In this document: positions 62,505-64,000 of the stretch, in pieces | Numbering within the stretch: position 1 is the first letter of the stretch | Layout: each line of letters begins with the position of its first letter | NCBI RefSeq assembly: GCF_024519455.1 | Contig: NZ_JALJRY010000038.1 | Coordinates: 1 to 64,000 of the forward strand | DNA length: 64,000 nt | Reading direction: 5' to 3' | Source of the DNA: Streptomyces sp. STR69 | GTDB taxonomy: Bacteria > Actinomycetota > Actinomycetes > Streptomycetales > Streptomycetaceae | Notes under the pieces: generated by a model | The model's database searches: none | Seen by the model: only the letters and a program-made list of their open reading frames with translations | Told to the model about the DNA's origin: nothing | Program-made: the position numbers and the translations under genes

Positions 62505-62811
62505 GGGCCCTGGCGCGCCGGTCGGCCGGTGCCTGAGGCCGGCACGGATTGCCGGTGGTGTTGGTTGGCGCGTGGTGTCGGGTGTTGCCGCACGGTGCCG
62601 GGCTCTGGTGCGGCGGTCGGCCGCCGCGTGAGGCCGGGGCGGGTTCCTGGTGGTGTTCCTTCGTGCGCCGGGCCGGGTGTTGGTGCGTCGGGCGGCCGGT
62701 GCCTGAGATGGGCGCGGATTGCCGGTGGTGCGCGGTATCGGGTGTCGGCGTGGGGTGTCGGTCCCTGGCGCGCCGGTCAGCCGCCGCCCGAGGCCAGCGC
62801 GATTCCCAGCG
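62505..62811 (-). repeat. four-unit degenerate tandem array ending inside the 3' end of the ArsR gene
   Basis: Units begin near 62511, 62606, 62681 and 62766 with TGG[C/T]GCG..., then a CGGCC[GGTG/GCCG]C-type core. Units 1 and 3 are the most alike (GCGGATTGCCGGTGGTG shared almost exactly). Unit 4 covers the stop and last ~12 codons of the ArsR gene. The period varies from 75 to 95 bp. The 342-nt region 62435-62776 holds no gene. Confidence 0.75.
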
Positions 62812-63760
62812 GGGTCCGTTCGTAGAGCACCTGATGGCCGTAGCGCCGAGCCGTGAGCAGGCCCGCGTCGCGCAGCACCGTCAGATGCGCGGACACCGAC
62901 GAGGGCGCCAGGCGGAGACGGTGGGCGAGGGCCGTCGTGGAGGCGGGCTCGTCCAGCGCGGCCAGCACGGTGGCCCGGCCGCGCCCCAGCAGCCGTAGCA
63001 GCGCGTCCGGTGTGTGGTCGGCGGGCTCGGCCCACAAGGCGCCGATGCCCCGGGCCGGGTAGGCCAGGGTCGGCTGCCAGGGGTGCTCGAAGGTGCTCAC
63101 CACGTCCGGCCAGAGGAAGACGCTCGGCAGCAGCACCAGGCCCTGACCGCCGAGATGACGCTCGTGCTCGCCCCGGAAGGCAACGGTCAGCGTCCCCGCG
63201 TCCCAGGCACAGCGCCCGTTGATCTCCGGGAGCAGCACGCCGAGCCCCACCTCGGCGAGCCGGCGCGAGTGGAAGGCGATGTCCGCCTCCAGCAGGGCGC
63301 GCAGCCGCGGCCAGTCCGGCGCCACCAGGGTGTGCCAGACGGCCTCCATCGCGTCCGCCAACTCCTCGATCATGCGGGCGGGTTCACGCAGCCAGGCCCG
63401 ACCGCGCGCCGACTCCAGCGCGCCCGGGGTGTCCGCCAGCGACCTCGCCGTGTCCTCCCGGGCCTCGTCCGGATCGGCCGCGCGGACGGCGGCGATCTCC
63501 TGCTCGAAGGTGGCCGAGGGCCCGTTCGGCGGCGGGCACAGCCAGTCGGGACAGTGCCCGGCCCGCGGCATCAGCAGCCACAGCGGCCCGAGATCGAGAC
63601 CGGCCGCCGCCGCACCGGTCCGCCGCAGCCAGGGCGCGTGATACCCGTGCCGCTCCGGCCGCTTCAGCGTGCGCACGACCTCCTGCGTCTCCCAGAGCGG
63701 CGACACCGCGAACCGGCACCGGAGGAAGTCGTCCTCCCCGAAATACAGCCGCGACGGCAT
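62777..63760 (-). CDS. ArsR-type winged-helix transcriptional regulator
   Basis: A 327-residue regulator. Its N-terminal ~240 residues (containing PLWETQEVVRTLKRPERHGYH and LWPDVVSTFEHPWQPTLAYPARGIG) match the large sensor-like part found in actinobacterial ArsR proteins, and the last 80 hold the winged helix (TVLAALDEPASTTALAHRLRLAPSSVSAHLTVLRDAGLLTARRYG). ATG 63760 is preferred over GTG 63766. It is divergent from an MFS gene, which it probably represses. The 3' end is part of the degenerate repeat array. Confidence 0.88.
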   Translation of the reverse strand: MPSRLYFGEDDFLRCRFAVSPLWETQEVVRTLKRPERHGYHAPWLRRTGAAAAGLDLGPLWLLMPRAGHCPDWLCPPPNGPSATFEQEIAAVRAADPDEAREDTARSLADTPGALESARGRAWLREPARMIEELADAMEAVWHTLVAPDWPRLRALLEADIAFHSRRLAEVGLGVLLPEINGRCAWDAGTLTVAFRGEHERHLGGQGLVLLPSVFLWPDVVSTFEHPWQPTLAYPARGIGALWAEPADHTPDALLRLLGRGRATVLAALDEPASTTALAHRLRLAPSSVSAHLTVLRDAGLLTARRYGHQVLYERTPLGIALASGGG

Positions 63761-63770
63761 GCCCACCCCC

Positions 63771-63806
63771 AGAAGGACCAGAAGGACCAGAAGGACCAGA
63801 AGACTC
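63771..63806 (+). repeat. 9-bp tandem repeat in the ArsR/MFS intergenic region
   Basis: AGAAGGACC is repeated four times and then AGAAG, starting at 63771, just upstream of the ArsR start. It is likely a slippage-prone microsatellite in the 5' leader of the regulator and in the promoter region of the divergent exporter. Confidence 0.85.
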
Positions 63807-63873
63807 GGCTCGGAAGATTCGGCCGTACCCGAAACTCTAGGACGGCCCGGCGCCGCCGAGCACGCTGCTGCCC

Positions 63874-64000
63874 ATGCTTCAAGCCCCTCCCGCCCCGCCC
63901 ACCGTCTACCGCCGCGTCCTCGCCGTCCCCGAGTTCCGCTTCGTCTTCGCCGCGCACGCGCTGTCCCTGCTCGGCGTGGTCGTCACCGAGATCGCGCTCT
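63874..64000 (+). CDS. MFS transporter, N-terminus only (cut by window end)
   Basis: ATG 63874 opens MLQAPPAPPTVYRRVLAVPEFRFVFAAHAL and a hydrophobic helix SLLGVVVTEIAL. The layout (VPEFR, then the first membrane helix) is typical of actinobacterial MFS exporters divergent from ArsR-type regulators. The rest of the gene is outside the window. Confidence 0.75.
   Translation, partial: MLQAPPAPPTVYRRVLAVPEFRFVFAAHALSLLGVVVTEIAL

Noticed and set aside
63664..63957. 97-residue minus ORF with FWSFWSFWSFWG
   Set aside because: This is just the translation of the 9-bp tandem repeat in another frame, overlapping the ArsR start and the divergent MFS start.

Overview
The window is high-GC actinobacterial chromosome, almost certainly Streptomyces. 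Codon third positions are nearly all G or C, GTG and TTG starts are common, and the gene order matches, from memory, the S. coelicolor core region running from the lysA/thr genes through the ATP synthase operon to scy, filP and absC. Nothing looks like a phage, plasmid or biosynthetic island. There are no rRNA, tRNA or CRISPR features and no complete insertion sequence.

Layout. 1-9 kb: an ArgRS-derived protein (nrtL), lysA, hom-thrC-thrB and rho, covering the aspartate-family amino acids and transcription termination. 9-12.4 kb: a secreted trypsin-like protease with FG-GAP repeats and an LCP-family cell-wall ligase. 12.5-19.2 kb: rpmE, prfA, prmC, a TsaC/Sua5 protein, an LMW-phosphatase-like protein, glyA and wecA, joining translation, C1 metabolism and envelope lipid-linked sugar synthesis. 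19.4-27.2 kb: the complete atpIBEFHAGDC operon, closed by a 22-bp perfect hairpin. 27.3-38 kb: a DUF2550 protein, chitinase ChiC behind paired 13-bp operator repeats, a corrinoid adenosyltransferase, 3-hydroxybutyryl-CoA dehydrogenase, a STAS protein, a membrane-anchored STAND-like ATPase, the mismatch endonuclease NucS and small conserved proteins. 38-44.2 kb: two paralogous ABC ATPase/permease pairs, then an MFS exporter divergent from its TetR regulator. 44.2-49.3 kb: the coiled-coil polarity proteins FilP and Scy. 49.4-54.1 kb: methylmalonyl-CoA epimerase, thiolase, MeaB, an MFS protein and AbsC. 54.2-57.5 kb: three tandem AIM24 proteins and small conserved genes. 57.6-62.4 kb: a CslA-like glycan synthase, a GlxA-like copper radical oxidase and a GH6 lipoprotein, which look like a second copy of the Streptomyces tip-glycan locus. 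The window ends in an ArsR-type regulator divergent from a truncated MFS gene.

The most unusual signals are not protein families. Two unrelated genes (the phosphatase-like gene and the ArsR gene) have their 3' ends repeated in tandem in the DNA just beyond their stop codons. A 42-bp palindromic dispersed repeat sits exactly in frame inside rho. The 3' end of an MFS gene is built from a dispersed element. Five 10-bp units lie in tandem just upstream of thrB. Among proteins, the phosphatase-like protein has Ser in place of the catalytic Cys, and the STAND-like ATPase carries a wall-spanning Ser/Thr/Pro tail.
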